Positions 52,506 through 60,512 of a stretch of DNA of 64,000 bases are shown piece by piece. Each line of letters begins with the position of its first letter. Within the stretch, counting starts at the first letter, position 1. The translations under genes and the position numbers were made by a program. The notes beneath the pieces were generated by a model that was given only the letters and a program-made list of their open reading frames with translations, did not search any database and was not told the origin of the DNA. This stretch comes from Saprospiraceae bacterium (GTDB lineage Bacteria > Bacteroidota > Bacteroidia > Chitinophagales > Saprospiraceae): NCBI GenBank assembly GCA_027488935.1, contig JAIYAP010000014.1, forward strand, positions 93,019-157,018, written 5' to 3'.

Positions 52506-52737
52506 AAAAATTAGCGAATTGGTGGAACGAAAAGTTTGTCGAACTTTGAATGCATATTTACCTGTTTAGACCGGCTATTTAGGATCACAAAGATTGCAGC
52601 CTAAAGCCACCCAATTCGCGACAGTTGAACAACTTTTTGAAGGGTGCTTTTTCGAATATAACAATTAAAATACAATGCAAATACTTATTGATCAATTATT
52701 TATACGAAAAGTCAATAGGCGCAGGGAAGATGTTATT

Positions 52738-52857
52738 TACCACGGATTACACGGATTTGCACAGATTTTAATAATATTCGAAATTAAAAAAATCTGTGTT
52801 AATCCGTGTAATCCGTGGTGTATCAAAATCTGTGCAAATCCCGATTAATCCGCGTGC
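52738..52857. repeat. CACGGATT-family inverted repeat
   Basis: A left arm TACCACGGATTACACGGATT continuing with TGCACAGATTTT (52738-52769) and a right arm AATCTGTG, TTAATCCGTG, TAATCCGTGGTG (52790-52820) form a ~30-bp inverted repeat with a loop of ~20 bases. A further partial copy (52825-52857) overlaps the 3' end of the SH3 gene, so its stop codon (52845-52847) lies inside the repeat. The rest of 52506-52737 has no recognised feature. Confidence 0.75.
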
Positions 52858-53579
52858 GACATGCTCAAATGTACAATACCGCCTTTGTTTTGCACTTCCA
52901 CTTCCCACAATTCATCATTGCTGGTCAGCGTAATAACCCCTTTGCTGATCGTGGATTTGAGACTTTCCACATCTTCCAGCCACAATTGTTTGCCAATCAG
53001 GTAGGCTTCTTCCACCGTTGTTTCTTTGCCAAAGCGGATGATGTATTGGGAGCCGCCTTCCCCGGTATTCACTTCCAGGTCGGCATTATTGGTAAACAGG
53101 ATGCGGTAATGTTCGTAGCGGTTATCGCCTTTTTCCAGGTCAATACGTTTGCCTTTGCGGTCGGCGTGCATCATCAGGTAGCGTTCCTGAATGGTCGTCG
53201 CGTCATTGTCTTTGGCATTCGGGTCATCGCCGTTTGGCAGGCTGCCCACCGTTTTGTATTTAGAAAGATAGCCGTCGAACACGTAGCCCTCTTTGCCGCC
53301 GGGAATACGCACTTTTACCCAAAAACCTTTGATGGTAAAGCCTTCAAACGGCGATACGGAATGGGGATTTTTGCGGAAACCCTCTTTCAGTACCGTCACT
53401 AAGGTACCGAATTCGACGGTCATGATTTTTTTGCCGGTTGGTGCAGGCGTTTCGCGCAGGATTAATCCGCTGGCTGCGTGTACCGTGAGTTGGTCACCCA
53501 CGGCATACATTCCAATAGAAAAAGCCACGGAAGGCCATGCAAACAGGCAAAGCAGTAGGAAAAATTGAAAAGTTCTCAT
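52845..53579 (-). CDS. SH3-domain secreted protein
   Basis: 244 residues. Signal peptide FFLLLCLFAWPSVAFSIG. A bacterial SH3 domain (~20-95: LTVHAASGLILRETPAPTGKKIMTVEFGT ... FWVKVRIPGGKEGYVFDGYL) follows, then a novel C-terminal half. SH3b domains usually bind peptidoglycan or metal-rich surfaces. ATG at 53577-53579 chosen because it begins the signal. Its last codons and stop come from a CACGGATT-type repeat. A -7 box precedes it. Confidence 0.75.
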   Translation of the reverse strand: MRTFQFFLLLCLFAWPSVAFSIGMYAVGDQLTVHAASGLILRETPAPTGKKIMTVEFGTLVTVLKEGFRKNPHSVSPFEGFTIKGFWVKVRIPGGKEGYVFDGYLSKYKTVGSLPNGDDPNAKDNDATTIQERYLMMHADRKGKRIDLEKGDNRYEHYRILFTNNADLEVNTGEGGSQYIIRFGKETTVEEAYLIGKQLWLEDVESLKSTISKGVITLTSNDELWEVEVQNKGGIVHLSMSHAD

Positions 53580-53626
53580 GTTTTGAATTGAAATTTTAGG
53601 TATTAAGGTAAAATTGGTTGTCGTGA

Positions 53627-53634
53627 CAAATTTA
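53627..53634 (-). promoter_or_regulatory. -7 box for the SH3 protein
   Basis: Minus-strand TAAATTTG matches TAnnTTTG, about 50 bases before the SH3 start codon. It overlaps the stop codon of the upstream membrane-protein gene (53632-53634). Confidence 0.5.
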
Positions 53635-54984
53635 CTTGCTTTCCGCAAACCAGAAAGGCGCGGCACCAAAAACCTGCAAAGAATCGGGTTTTTCTTTGGA
53701 CGGAATTTTTACCCAAACCATGTTTTTACCCGTATGAAAACCTTGGGTCGGCAAATAGGCCATCAAACCGAGGGTGGTGGTGCCGGGCTTTTGATGATAC
53801 ACCCAATTGGGCTTCGCATACAGTGAATCATTTATGTATAATTTAAAAAAATTATTCATGCATGCAATTTGGGCACTGTCGCGTAAGGCTGCGCGCACCG
53901 GACGCGGCAAGGAATCGGCTATTTCGGGGATATTGCATTGCAGGGCGATGCGCTCGTCGAGCATTTTCGGATACACCACAAAAACTTTCAAAAACGGGTC
54001 CGTTACAACATCCGTAGACAATGAAACCAGCGGAAGCCGGGCCTCGAAGGTGCGCAGGTTGTCGTATTTATCGGGCGTTAACTCCGCCTCGGGTGCGCCT
54101 GCCGCGTAAAATTGGTGGTATTCGAGCAGGTGGGCCGAACGCAACTCGCCCACTTTTTGCATAAAAGTGATAAATACAACGGTCATGACCACCAGCATCA
54201 CGCCAACCAAACTGATGTAATACTTTTTTTTGGAGATATTGGAGGTAAACGTCATGGTCAGGTAAGCGATTGGTCGGTGCAGCACCGGCAAAAAGCCATA
54301 CTTGAAAAAGATCGACAAGCGGGTCATGTATTTACCATACCGTGCATCCAATTCCGGTTTTGCTTTCAAGGCCCAATTGGCGATCAAAAGGAAGAGTGCC
54401 AATGCCATAAATGCGAATCCCACGATGTTCCCAACCAACTCCTGCATGTCCGGGGAAAGCACCGCATTGAACAACTGGGTAATATAAAAAATAGCATAAT
54501 ACAACACACCCACCATAATGCCCATCAAGGCCACCAAAAAGGCAAAAGCGAGCAAACGGTTGCATAAGCGGTCGAGGGATACCACATAATCATCCAACCT
54601 GCCGTACTTTTTTTCGTAATATTGTTGCTGGCTGGGCGGCATATTGGGCAAACGATCGTATTGAATGCCTTGCGGAAATGCGGCACTCAGTCCGATCATG
54701 GCCACCCAAAACGCGCGCATAATCAGGTGTACCACAAACATACCGATGAGCAACCAGGCCACCGTTTTGAAAAAAGCATAGGCCAAAATGGGCAAAGTAC
54801 CCATGCCGGAGAACCATTCGTACGATAAATTGTAATGAAACAGGTAAAACTGCCGCTCCACCAATTCGGGCAAATAGGTCGTCAACACAATGGCTGCACC
54901 CGAAATGATGAGTTCGAGGTTCCAACTTTTACCGATCAGCTCTTTTAGGATTACTTTCCGGTCGTTTTCCTGCATTTGTTCCAT
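53632..54984 (-). CDS. Multi-pass inner-membrane protein of unknown function
   Basis: 450 residues. About five or six hydrophobic segments (ELIISGAAIVLTTYLPELV, FFKTVAWLLIGMFVVHLIM, LLAFAFLVALMGIMVGVLYY, IVGFAFMALALFLLIANWAL, YYISLVGVMLVVMTVVFITF) are followed by a ~160-residue extracytosolic C-terminal domain. No known transporter motif. It shares its strand with the SH3 gene and is divergent from mnmE. Confidence 0.65.
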   Translation of the reverse strand: MEQMQENDRKVILKELIGKSWNLELIISGAAIVLTTYLPELVERQFYLFHYNLSYEWFSGMGTLPILAYAFFKTVAWLLIGMFVVHLIMRAFWVAMIGLSAAFPQGIQYDRLPNMPPSQQQYYEKKYGRLDDYVVSLDRLCNRLLAFAFLVALMGIMVGVLYYAIFYITQLFNAVLSPDMQELVGNIVGFAFMALALFLLIANWALKAKPELDARYGKYMTRLSIFFKYGFLPVLHRPIAYLTMTFTSNISKKKYYISLVGVMLVVMTVVFITFMQKVGELRSAHLLEYHQFYAAGAPEAELTPDKYDNLRTFEARLPLVSLSTDVVTDPFLKVFVVYPKMLDERIALQCNIPEIADSLPRPVRAALRDSAQIACMNNFFKLYINDSLYAKPNWVYHQKPGTTTLGLMAYLPTQGFHTGKNMVWVKIPSKEKPDSLQVFGAAPFWFAESK

Positions 54985-55021
54985 GCGCTGCGCTTTTTTA
55001 TGGCAAGTTTACGGAACAACC

Positions 55022-55029
55022 TAGATTTG
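55022..55029 (+). promoter_or_regulatory. -7 box for mnmE
   Basis: TAGATTTG matches TAnnTTTG and lies 12 bases before the ATG at 55041. It removes the GTG at 55029 as a start and implies an almost leaderless mRNA. Confidence 0.6.
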
Positions 55030-55040
55030 TGCCAATAATT

Positions 55041-56534
55041 ATGATACTACCTGATTTTTCTGATACCATTGTGGCTTTGGCCACGCCGCCAGGTTTGGGC
55101 GCCATTGCCGTGATTCGCTTGTCCGGTCCCGATGCGATTGGCCTGGGCGCACGGATATTTAAAGGCAAAAACCTCCTGAAACAGGCATCCCACACCGCCC
55201 ATTTTGGCCGATTGGAAGCCGAAGACGGGCGCATCCTCGATGAAGTGCTGGTTACGCTTTTTCAGGCCCCGCGCTCGTACACAGGCGAAAACATTGTGGA
55301 AATCAGTTGCCATGGTTCGCCGTATATTCAGCAGGAAATCATACAGTTGTGTGTGCGCCAGGGTGCGCGCATGGCTATGGCGGGCGAGTTCACGTTGCGG
55401 GCGTTCATGAACGGCAAAATGGACCTTTCGCAAGCCGAAGCCGTGGCCGATTTGATCGCCAGTCAGAGCGAAGCAGGGCACGATGTGGCGATGCGGCAGT
55501 TGCGGGGCGGATTTAAAAACGAAATTAGTCGTTTGCGCGGCGAACTCATCCATTTTGCCAGCATGGTAGAGTTGGAACTCGATTTTTCGGAGGAAGACGT
55601 GCAGTTTGCCGATCGCAATGCCTTGCGCGCGCTCGTGCAGGAGATTCGGCGGCATACCCAGGCTTTGATTGCGTCTTTTCAGTTGGGCAATGTGCTCAAA
55701 ACGGGCGTCACCACCGTCATTGCCGGGCGGCCTAACGCGGGTAAAAGCACCTTGCTGAATGCCCTGCTCAACGAAGAACGCGCCATCGTGAGCGCCATTG
55801 CCGGCACCACCCGCGATACCATTGAAGAAGTGCTGAACATCCACGGGGTGCAATTTCGCCTCATCGACACGGCCGGTATCCGGGAGGCGCAAGACCAAAT
55901 TGAAGCCATCGGGGTTCAACGCACCATGGAAAAAATACAAGACGCGGCCGTGCTGGTGTATGTGTGGGATATTACCACCATGACCCTGCAGGAGGTGTAC
56001 GCGGATTTGGATAAACTCATTCCGGCGCTGAACACCAGCGGCCCGGAAATCCCCGTGGAAGCACCCCAAGGCCTGTTGATTGTGTGCAATAAAATGGACC
56101 ACAATCCGTATTTTCAAACCGACTGGTTGTTACACCCCGAGGCGCCTGAAGTGCATCCGTATTTGTTGGAGGAAGGTACAACAGGCGTTCCAGCTCCGGC
56201 ATTTATGGCAGGTTTGGCCGACGCGATCATCCCCATTTCGGCCAAAAACCAGCAAAATATCGAGTATTTTAAGGAAAAACTCTTCGAAATGGTGGCAGGC
56301 GGCGGCATTCGTACTGACCAGACCATTGTGACCAATGCCCGGCATTACGCGGCATTACGCGCCGCCGACGGAGCCTTGGAAGACGTGTTGACCGGCCTGG
56401 ATACCGGCATCACCGGCGATTTTGTGGCCCAGGATATTCGAAGGGCTTTGGCGTTTTTGGGAGAGATCACGGGGGAGATTGGGGTGGAGGATTTGTTGGG
56501 GGAGATATTTGGGAAGTTTTGTATTGGGAAGTAA
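55041..56534 (+). CDS. mnmE: tRNA modification GTPase
   Basis: MnmE with MnmG makes the 5-carboxymethylaminomethyl group on U34 of some tRNAs. 497 residues from ATG 55041. The N-terminal folate-binding domain, central helical region and the inserted G domain are present: GRPNAGKS (~229), DTAGIRE, NKMD. The C-terminal motif Cys-Ile-Gly-Lys closes the protein. The 'leaderless' promoter at 55022 fixes the start. Confidence 0.96.
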   Translation: MILPDFSDTIVALATPPGLGAIAVIRLSGPDAIGLGARIFKGKNLLKQASHTAHFGRLEAEDGRILDEVLVTLFQAPRSYTGENIVEISCHGSPYIQQEIIQLCVRQGARMAMAGEFTLRAFMNGKMDLSQAEAVADLIASQSEAGHDVAMRQLRGGFKNEISRLRGELIHFASMVELELDFSEEDVQFADRNALRALVQEIRRHTQALIASFQLGNVLKTGVTTVIAGRPNAGKSTLLNALLNEERAIVSAIAGTTRDTIEEVLNIHGVQFRLIDTAGIREAQDQIEAIGVQRTMEKIQDAAVLVYVWDITTMTLQEVYADLDKLIPALNTSGPEIPVEAPQGLLIVCNKMDHNPYFQTDWLLHPEAPEVHPYLLEEGTTGVPAPAFMAGLADAIIPISAKNQQNIEYFKEKLFEMVAGGGIRTDQTIVTNARHYAALRAADGALEDVLTGLDTGITGDFVAQDIRRALAFLGEITGEIGVEDLLGEIFGKFCIGK

Positions 56535-56536
56535 CA

Positions 56537-57024
56537 TTGTCTGAACCGGGATTTGGGGGGATTTTTGGGATGTTGCGCGCATTAATTGTCTGAACCTGGA
56601 TTTGGGGGGATTTTGGGATGTTGGGATTTTTCACGCGTGCACATTGTCTGAACCGGGATTTGGGGGGATTTTGGGATGTTGGGATTTTTCACGCGTACAC
56701 ATTGTCTGAACCTGGATTTGGGGGGATCTTGGGATTTGAGGATGTATTACAATTAATGATCTCAACCTAAAATCCACCCAAATCCCGGTTCAGACAATGA
56801 ATGGCCCTAAAATCCCTAAATCGAAAAATCCACCCAAATCCCGGTTCAGACAATGAATGATCTCAAAAATTCTCAAATCAAAAAATCCACCCAAATCCCG
56901 GTTCAGACAACTATTACAACCTAAAAGCATGAACTGGAACACATCCTCAAATCCATAAATCCACCCAAATCCCGGTTCAGACAATAATAAGCGCAGAAAT
57001 CCACCCAAATCCCCGTCCAGACAA
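56537..57024. repeat. Mirror-symmetric array of nine ~29-bp repeats
   Basis: Four copies on the plus strand start at 56537, 56586, 56644 and 56702; each opens TTGTCTGAACC, then [G/T]GGATTTG, a six-G run and AT-rich sequence. Five copies on the opposite strand lie at 56769, 56824, 56882, 56957 and 56997; read on the minus strand they use GGGTGG where the plus copies have GGGGGG. The switch of orientation is at ~56745. Spacing varies (~40-75 bases), so it is not a CRISPR. The array ends 18 bases before a GxxExxY gene. One copy (56655-56683) fits a canonical four-tract G-quadruplex pattern. Confidence 0.85.
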
Positions 57025-57042
57025 CTAACACAACCTAAAAAC

Positions 57043-57453
57043 ATGAAATACGGAGACCTAACTCGAAAAATAATCGGTTGTGCCATGAAAGTGCATAGCA
57101 CATTGGGAAATGGCTTTCAAGAAGTTATCTACCAACGCGCTTTGTCCATTGAAATGGCCAAACAAGAGATTTCATTTATCCGTGAAATGGAAATGCCTAT
57201 CTTTTACGAGGAACATAACATAGGAACACGTCGCGTTGATTTTTTTGTTGAAAATCTCATCATGGTTGAGATAAAAGCAATCATACAACTCGAAAAGGTC
57301 CATTTAGCACAAGCCAAAAACTACCTGGAGGCATATAATATGGAAGTCGGACTACTCATCAATTTCGGCAGTATCAGCCTTTCATTTAAACGTTTGGAAA
57401 ACAACAAATTCAATCCAAATTTAATCGAAAAAGAAAACCCGAAAATCATGTAA
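57043..57453 (+). CDS. GxxExxY protein with a PD-(D/E)XK-like core
   Basis: 136 residues. The family motif is Gly24-x-x-Glu27-x-x-Tyr30 in GFQEVIY. Further on, Asp66 in RRVDFFVE and E76-x-K78 in MVEIKA complete a PD-(D/E)XK-nuclease-like triad, and the protein has the compact length of that family. It is embedded in a repeat array in the promoter region; the same repeat appears at 63822. Function in the cell is not established; nuclease activity is inferred. Confidence 0.8.
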   Translation: MKYGDLTRKIIGCAMKVHSTLGNGFQEVIYQRALSIEMAKQEISFIREMEMPIFYEEHNIGTRRVDFFVENLIMVEIKAIIQLEKVHLAQAKNYLEAYNMEVGLLINFGSISLSFKRLENNKFNPNLIEKENPKIM

Positions 57454-57571
57454 TCCCCCCATATCTCTGTTCAGAGTTCGGTTTTCCGAAATACAACAGC
57501 CCGCCGAGCGCAAAAACTACTCCCATTCAGGCTTCGTATGGAAGGTGAATTGTCCTTCACCCAATTTCACC

Positions 57572-58018
57572 CTATCTATTTGTATAATATGTAAACTGCG
57601 TTGCATCCAACCAACGGTCATAGGCTGTGTTTTTATAAAAATGGAGCGCTTCAAAATCATCTACTTCTGCCTGTACAAAAGCATCCTCAAAACCGTTTTG
57701 CTGGCAATACGCAACCAAATGACGCATAAGCAGCTTTCCAGCACCTTTTCTTTGGTGCTCAGGCGAAACCCCAACATCATACACGTAAGCGGTTGGCTTT
57801 TCCGAATAATATCGATGTAAAACATAGACGGTCAGTCCGCCTATGATTTGTCCATTTATCTTTACCACAAATACTAGAAAGTCGGGGTTTGCAATAAGGC
57901 TATTTAAATATTTTTTATCGGGCATTTCTAAATCAGGCATATCGAAAACAACCGAAAAAACCCGAATCAACGCTGTAAAGTCATTGACATCTTGTGGGGC
58001 GAGTTTGTGGATTTCCAT
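57572..58018 (-). CDS. AAC(3)-I-like GNAT acetyltransferase
   Basis: 148 residues. GNAT motif A is seen in YDVGVSPEHQRKGAGKLLMRHL, after IIGGLTVYVLHRYYSEKPTAYVY and before VQAEVDDFEALHFYKNT, a pattern close to aminoglycoside 3-N-acetyltransferases of type I. It may confer aminoglycoside resistance or be a housekeeping relative. ATG at 58016-58018 is chosen because upstream residues do not fit the fold. Confidence 0.75.
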   Translation of the reverse strand: MEIHKLAPQDVNDFTALIRVFSVVFDMPDLEMPDKKYLNSLIANPDFLVFVVKINGQIIGGLTVYVLHRYYSEKPTAYVYDVGVSPEHQRKGAGKLLMRHLVAYCQQNGFEDAFVQAEVDDFEALHFYKNTAYDRWLDATQFTYYTNR

Positions 58019-58131
58019 GTTCAAATTATTAGGGGGGGAACACTTGGAAAGGAAATGAATTCCATTAAAATTTCTTTTTAATAGACAAATATAAACCCTT
58101 ACATCGAATCCAACAAGCAGCAGTGAGGCTA

Positions 58132-58163
58132 CTGCGCGTGGCCGAAGGGAAGACCACACGCAG
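58132..58163 (-). terminator. Possible terminator hairpin of the C1 peptidase gene
   Basis: A 10-bp stem with one mismatch, CTGCGCGTGG (58132-58141) and CCACACGCAG (58154-58163), lies after the minus-strand peptidase stop (58184). No strong U-run follows. Confidence 0.4.
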
Positions 58164-58183
58164 CGGGACGATTCGGGATCTCC

Positions 58184-59605
58184 TCATTTTACCAGCTTCT
58201 TTTTAAGCTCACGGGGAATGGCATTTATATGAACCATGACAGAAATTGTCTTTAAAAGCAGGTATTCTCTTGACATATACAGATACCCACCGCAATCATT
58301 ATTGTCAGACGAGTTCTTGATTATATAAAATTTGCGCCCTTTTTCATTTTCCGCCATACCAATAATATGCATGTTATGGACATCCTCGGTAGTCCGATTG
58401 TCAAATGCGGCCTGTCTGATTTCTTGTGTAATAATTTTATCATTATCCAAAACAGCAAAACCATCTTTGTAGCCTTCATATATATCCCCATCCCAGCAAA
58501 CAGAATAGTTGTGCATCAGGGCATTGTCAATAACCGTGTTAAAATCATTCAATGGCAGGTTGACATAATAATTATTATTCCAATTGGCCTCAATCTCCAA
58601 CGCAAACTTTGAATAAAAAGGATGATGGCTAAATGAAGCGATTTCTACATAGTCGTCCGGATTAATCCCGATCATTTCCGCTGCAAACGACTTTGGCGAA
58701 AACGGCTTCCCGTCGTAAACAAAAGTATCCGGAACCTTGCCCATGGTTTGGGTAAGAATATCGTCTACCTCTTTTCTATATTGCACGGGAGTCAAATCAC
58801 CATGGGATTGTGCATAATATTTAACCTTGTCCAACAAGGCTTTGTTCATTTCTGCGTGATCGTGTTTGGCATCTGCTTCATTTTTTCCAGCATAAACCAT
58901 TTCAGGAATTGCACCGTATTCCTTGTACGCTTTTAAAACGCTGAAGGTCAGATCTCCTTCGCCAAAATAACTGCTGCCGTTCCTTCTGATATAGTGCTCG
59001 GCTTTATCAATGTAAGTGGGTGTTACAAAAAACATTGGTGAAAGGATGACTGGCATTTTGCCAAGTCGGATGGCTTCTGTTTCAATAAAAGAAGTGGTTG
59101 CAAAACTCCAACAATCGCCGGTTGTCTGCTGATCTTTACATGGGGTGCTTTCAATTAATTTTATGATTTTGAAGCCCGCAATGTTGGGATTTGTATTGGT
59201 TTTAAGCGTGAATATATAATTGGTGCGGCGCAGTTTCAATTGCCGGTCGCCGCCCCACCAGCCAAGGATGGTTGAATCCCCGCGCTCTAACAGCCCTTTA
59301 AAAATCAGGGGAGCCGAAGCAGGCCATCCCAATGACTTCCGGGCATCTGCAAAGACGGTATCCCCTACCATCCATACTTTATCAAGCGCAATACCCTTGA
59401 TTCTTTTATCCGGAAAATCCATAGCACCTTTAATGCTGCCATTTTTTAATTCAAAGTTAAACAGGACGGATTCTTCCAAGGACGAGCCTTTGCTTTCAGA
59501 TTTACCCATCCAGGAACCTGCCAAGCTTCCTGAGTTATCTGGCTGCGCATTAGCCTTTAATCCTATTCCCATAAAGATCAAAGAAATATAAATTATGTTT
59601 TTCAT
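58184..59605 (-). CDS. C1 papain-like peptidase with N-terminal accessory domain
   Basis: 473 residues with a signal peptide (MKNIIYISLIFMGIGLKANAQ). An unassigned domain (~25-140) precedes a C1 peptidase of bleomycin-hydrolase type. Cys165 in TTGDCWSFATTSFIETEA and His413 in MHIIGMAE plus the Asn of IKNSSDN form the catalytic set. Substrate unknown; exported. Convergent and divergent neighbours leave it as a single unit. Confidence 0.8.
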   Translation of the reverse strand: MKNIIYISLIFMGIGLKANAQPDNSGSLAGSWMGKSESKGSSLEESVLFNFELKNGSIKGAMDFPDKRIKGIALDKVWMVGDTVFADARKSLGWPASAPLIFKGLLERGDSTILGWWGGDRQLKLRRTNYIFTLKTNTNPNIAGFKIIKLIESTPCKDQQTTGDCWSFATTSFIETEAIRLGKMPVILSPMFFVTPTYIDKAEHYIRRNGSSYFGEGDLTFSVLKAYKEYGAIPEMVYAGKNEADAKHDHAEMNKALLDKVKYYAQSHGDLTPVQYRKEVDDILTQTMGKVPDTFVYDGKPFSPKSFAAEMIGINPDDYVEIASFSHHPFYSKFALEIEANWNNNYYVNLPLNDFNTVIDNALMHNYSVCWDGDIYEGYKDGFAVLDNDKIITQEIRQAAFDNRTTEDVHNMHIIGMAENEKGRKFYIIKNSSDNNDCGGYLYMSREYLLLKTISVMVHINAIPRELKKKLVK

Positions 59606-59653
59606 TTTTTTTCTTTAAGAATTCATTTTTTAAGCGTTGTACCAGCAAAGCAT

Positions 59654-60460
59654 TTATTTCACCAAAATGGACCGTTTTGAAACTGAAAACGCTCCAAAAT
59701 AACCCAATGCACCACCCGACCAATTGCTGCTGGGGTTCGTCGGAGCCGGGCTGCCGCTCCCGTCCACCAACAAAGCCAGCGTGGTGAAATAATCAAACAT
59801 CGCATGGCTTATGGAAACCAGTTCCACATCCACTTTATCGTTCAGTTCATAACTGTCCGTGAAAATGGGGAGCCTGAAGTAGGCACCTACCGAATAGCGG
59901 TCTTCGATCACCAAAAGTTTCACACCCTCCGAACGCGGGGTGCCGTTGACGGTCGATTTAATCCGGTAAAAATTGAGATCGGCCAGTGGGTCTTGATAGT
60001 TTACAAAGATCTGGAAGGAGTCCGCACCCGACGGATTGAATGGATTGTTTTCTAAAGAACTTACCGTAAGGCTGTCCAAAGGCACATTTTTGGGCAAAAA
60101 ATCGGTCGCCTCGTAGGTTTTTCCCTCGGCCGTGACAGATAAGAAATAGGATGTATTTTGCACCGCCGTAAAATTTTTGAGCGCATATATCCCGTTGCCT
60201 TCGTTTGTCAAATTGAGCGACGTTTCTGCACCTTTTTTCAAAAAAACAACAGCATCAGAAACGGTAAGGGGTTGGCCAGGATTGAAAAAATCGCTGGTTT
60301 TGGTGATTTTGACGGTGAAATCCTGGGTGCCAGAGACCAATTCAGCCTCAATGACGATTTTGGGGTCGGCCTCGTTAAGGTTGATGTCTATGACTTTAGT
60401 GCAACTGTTGATCAGGGCGATGGCGATGATGGTGGCCAACGCAAAAAGGATATTTTTCAT
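59654..60460 (-). CDS. DUF4249 lipoprotein
   Basis: 268 residues from ATG 60458-60460, with lipobox LINSC. DUF4249 is a Bacteroidota-only family found beside TonB-dependent receptors; the family core includes TKVIDINLNEADPKIVIEAEL, DFTVKITKTSDFFNPG and LKKGAETSLNLTNEGNGIYAL. It is 52 bases downstream of the TonB receptor, and is likely its surface or periplasmic partner. Confidence 0.85.
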   Translation of the reverse strand: MKNILFALATIIAIALINSCTKVIDINLNEADPKIVIEAELVSGTQDFTVKITKTSDFFNPGQPLTVSDAVVFLKKGAETSLNLTNEGNGIYALKNFTAVQNTSYFLSVTAEGKTYEATDFLPKNVPLDSLTVSSLENNPFNPSGADSFQIFVNYQDPLADLNFYRIKSTVNGTPRSEGVKLLVIEDRYSVGAYFRLPIFTDSYELNDKVDVELVSISHAMFDYFTTLALLVDGSGSPAPTNPSSNWSGGALGYFGAFSVSKRSILVK

Positions 60461-60512
60461 AATTTTTGATTGAAAGCGTTTTGTTGCAGTTAGCGGGATA
60501 GCCAAATGCCTT

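Noticed and set aside
56537..57024. CRISPR array.
   Set aside because: Spacing is irregular, orientation flips midway, and copies diverge in sequence; no cas genes.
56790..57101. Minus-strand frame whose product repeats NRDLGGFFDL.
   Set aside because: It is just the array repeat read as codons and has no start context or domain.
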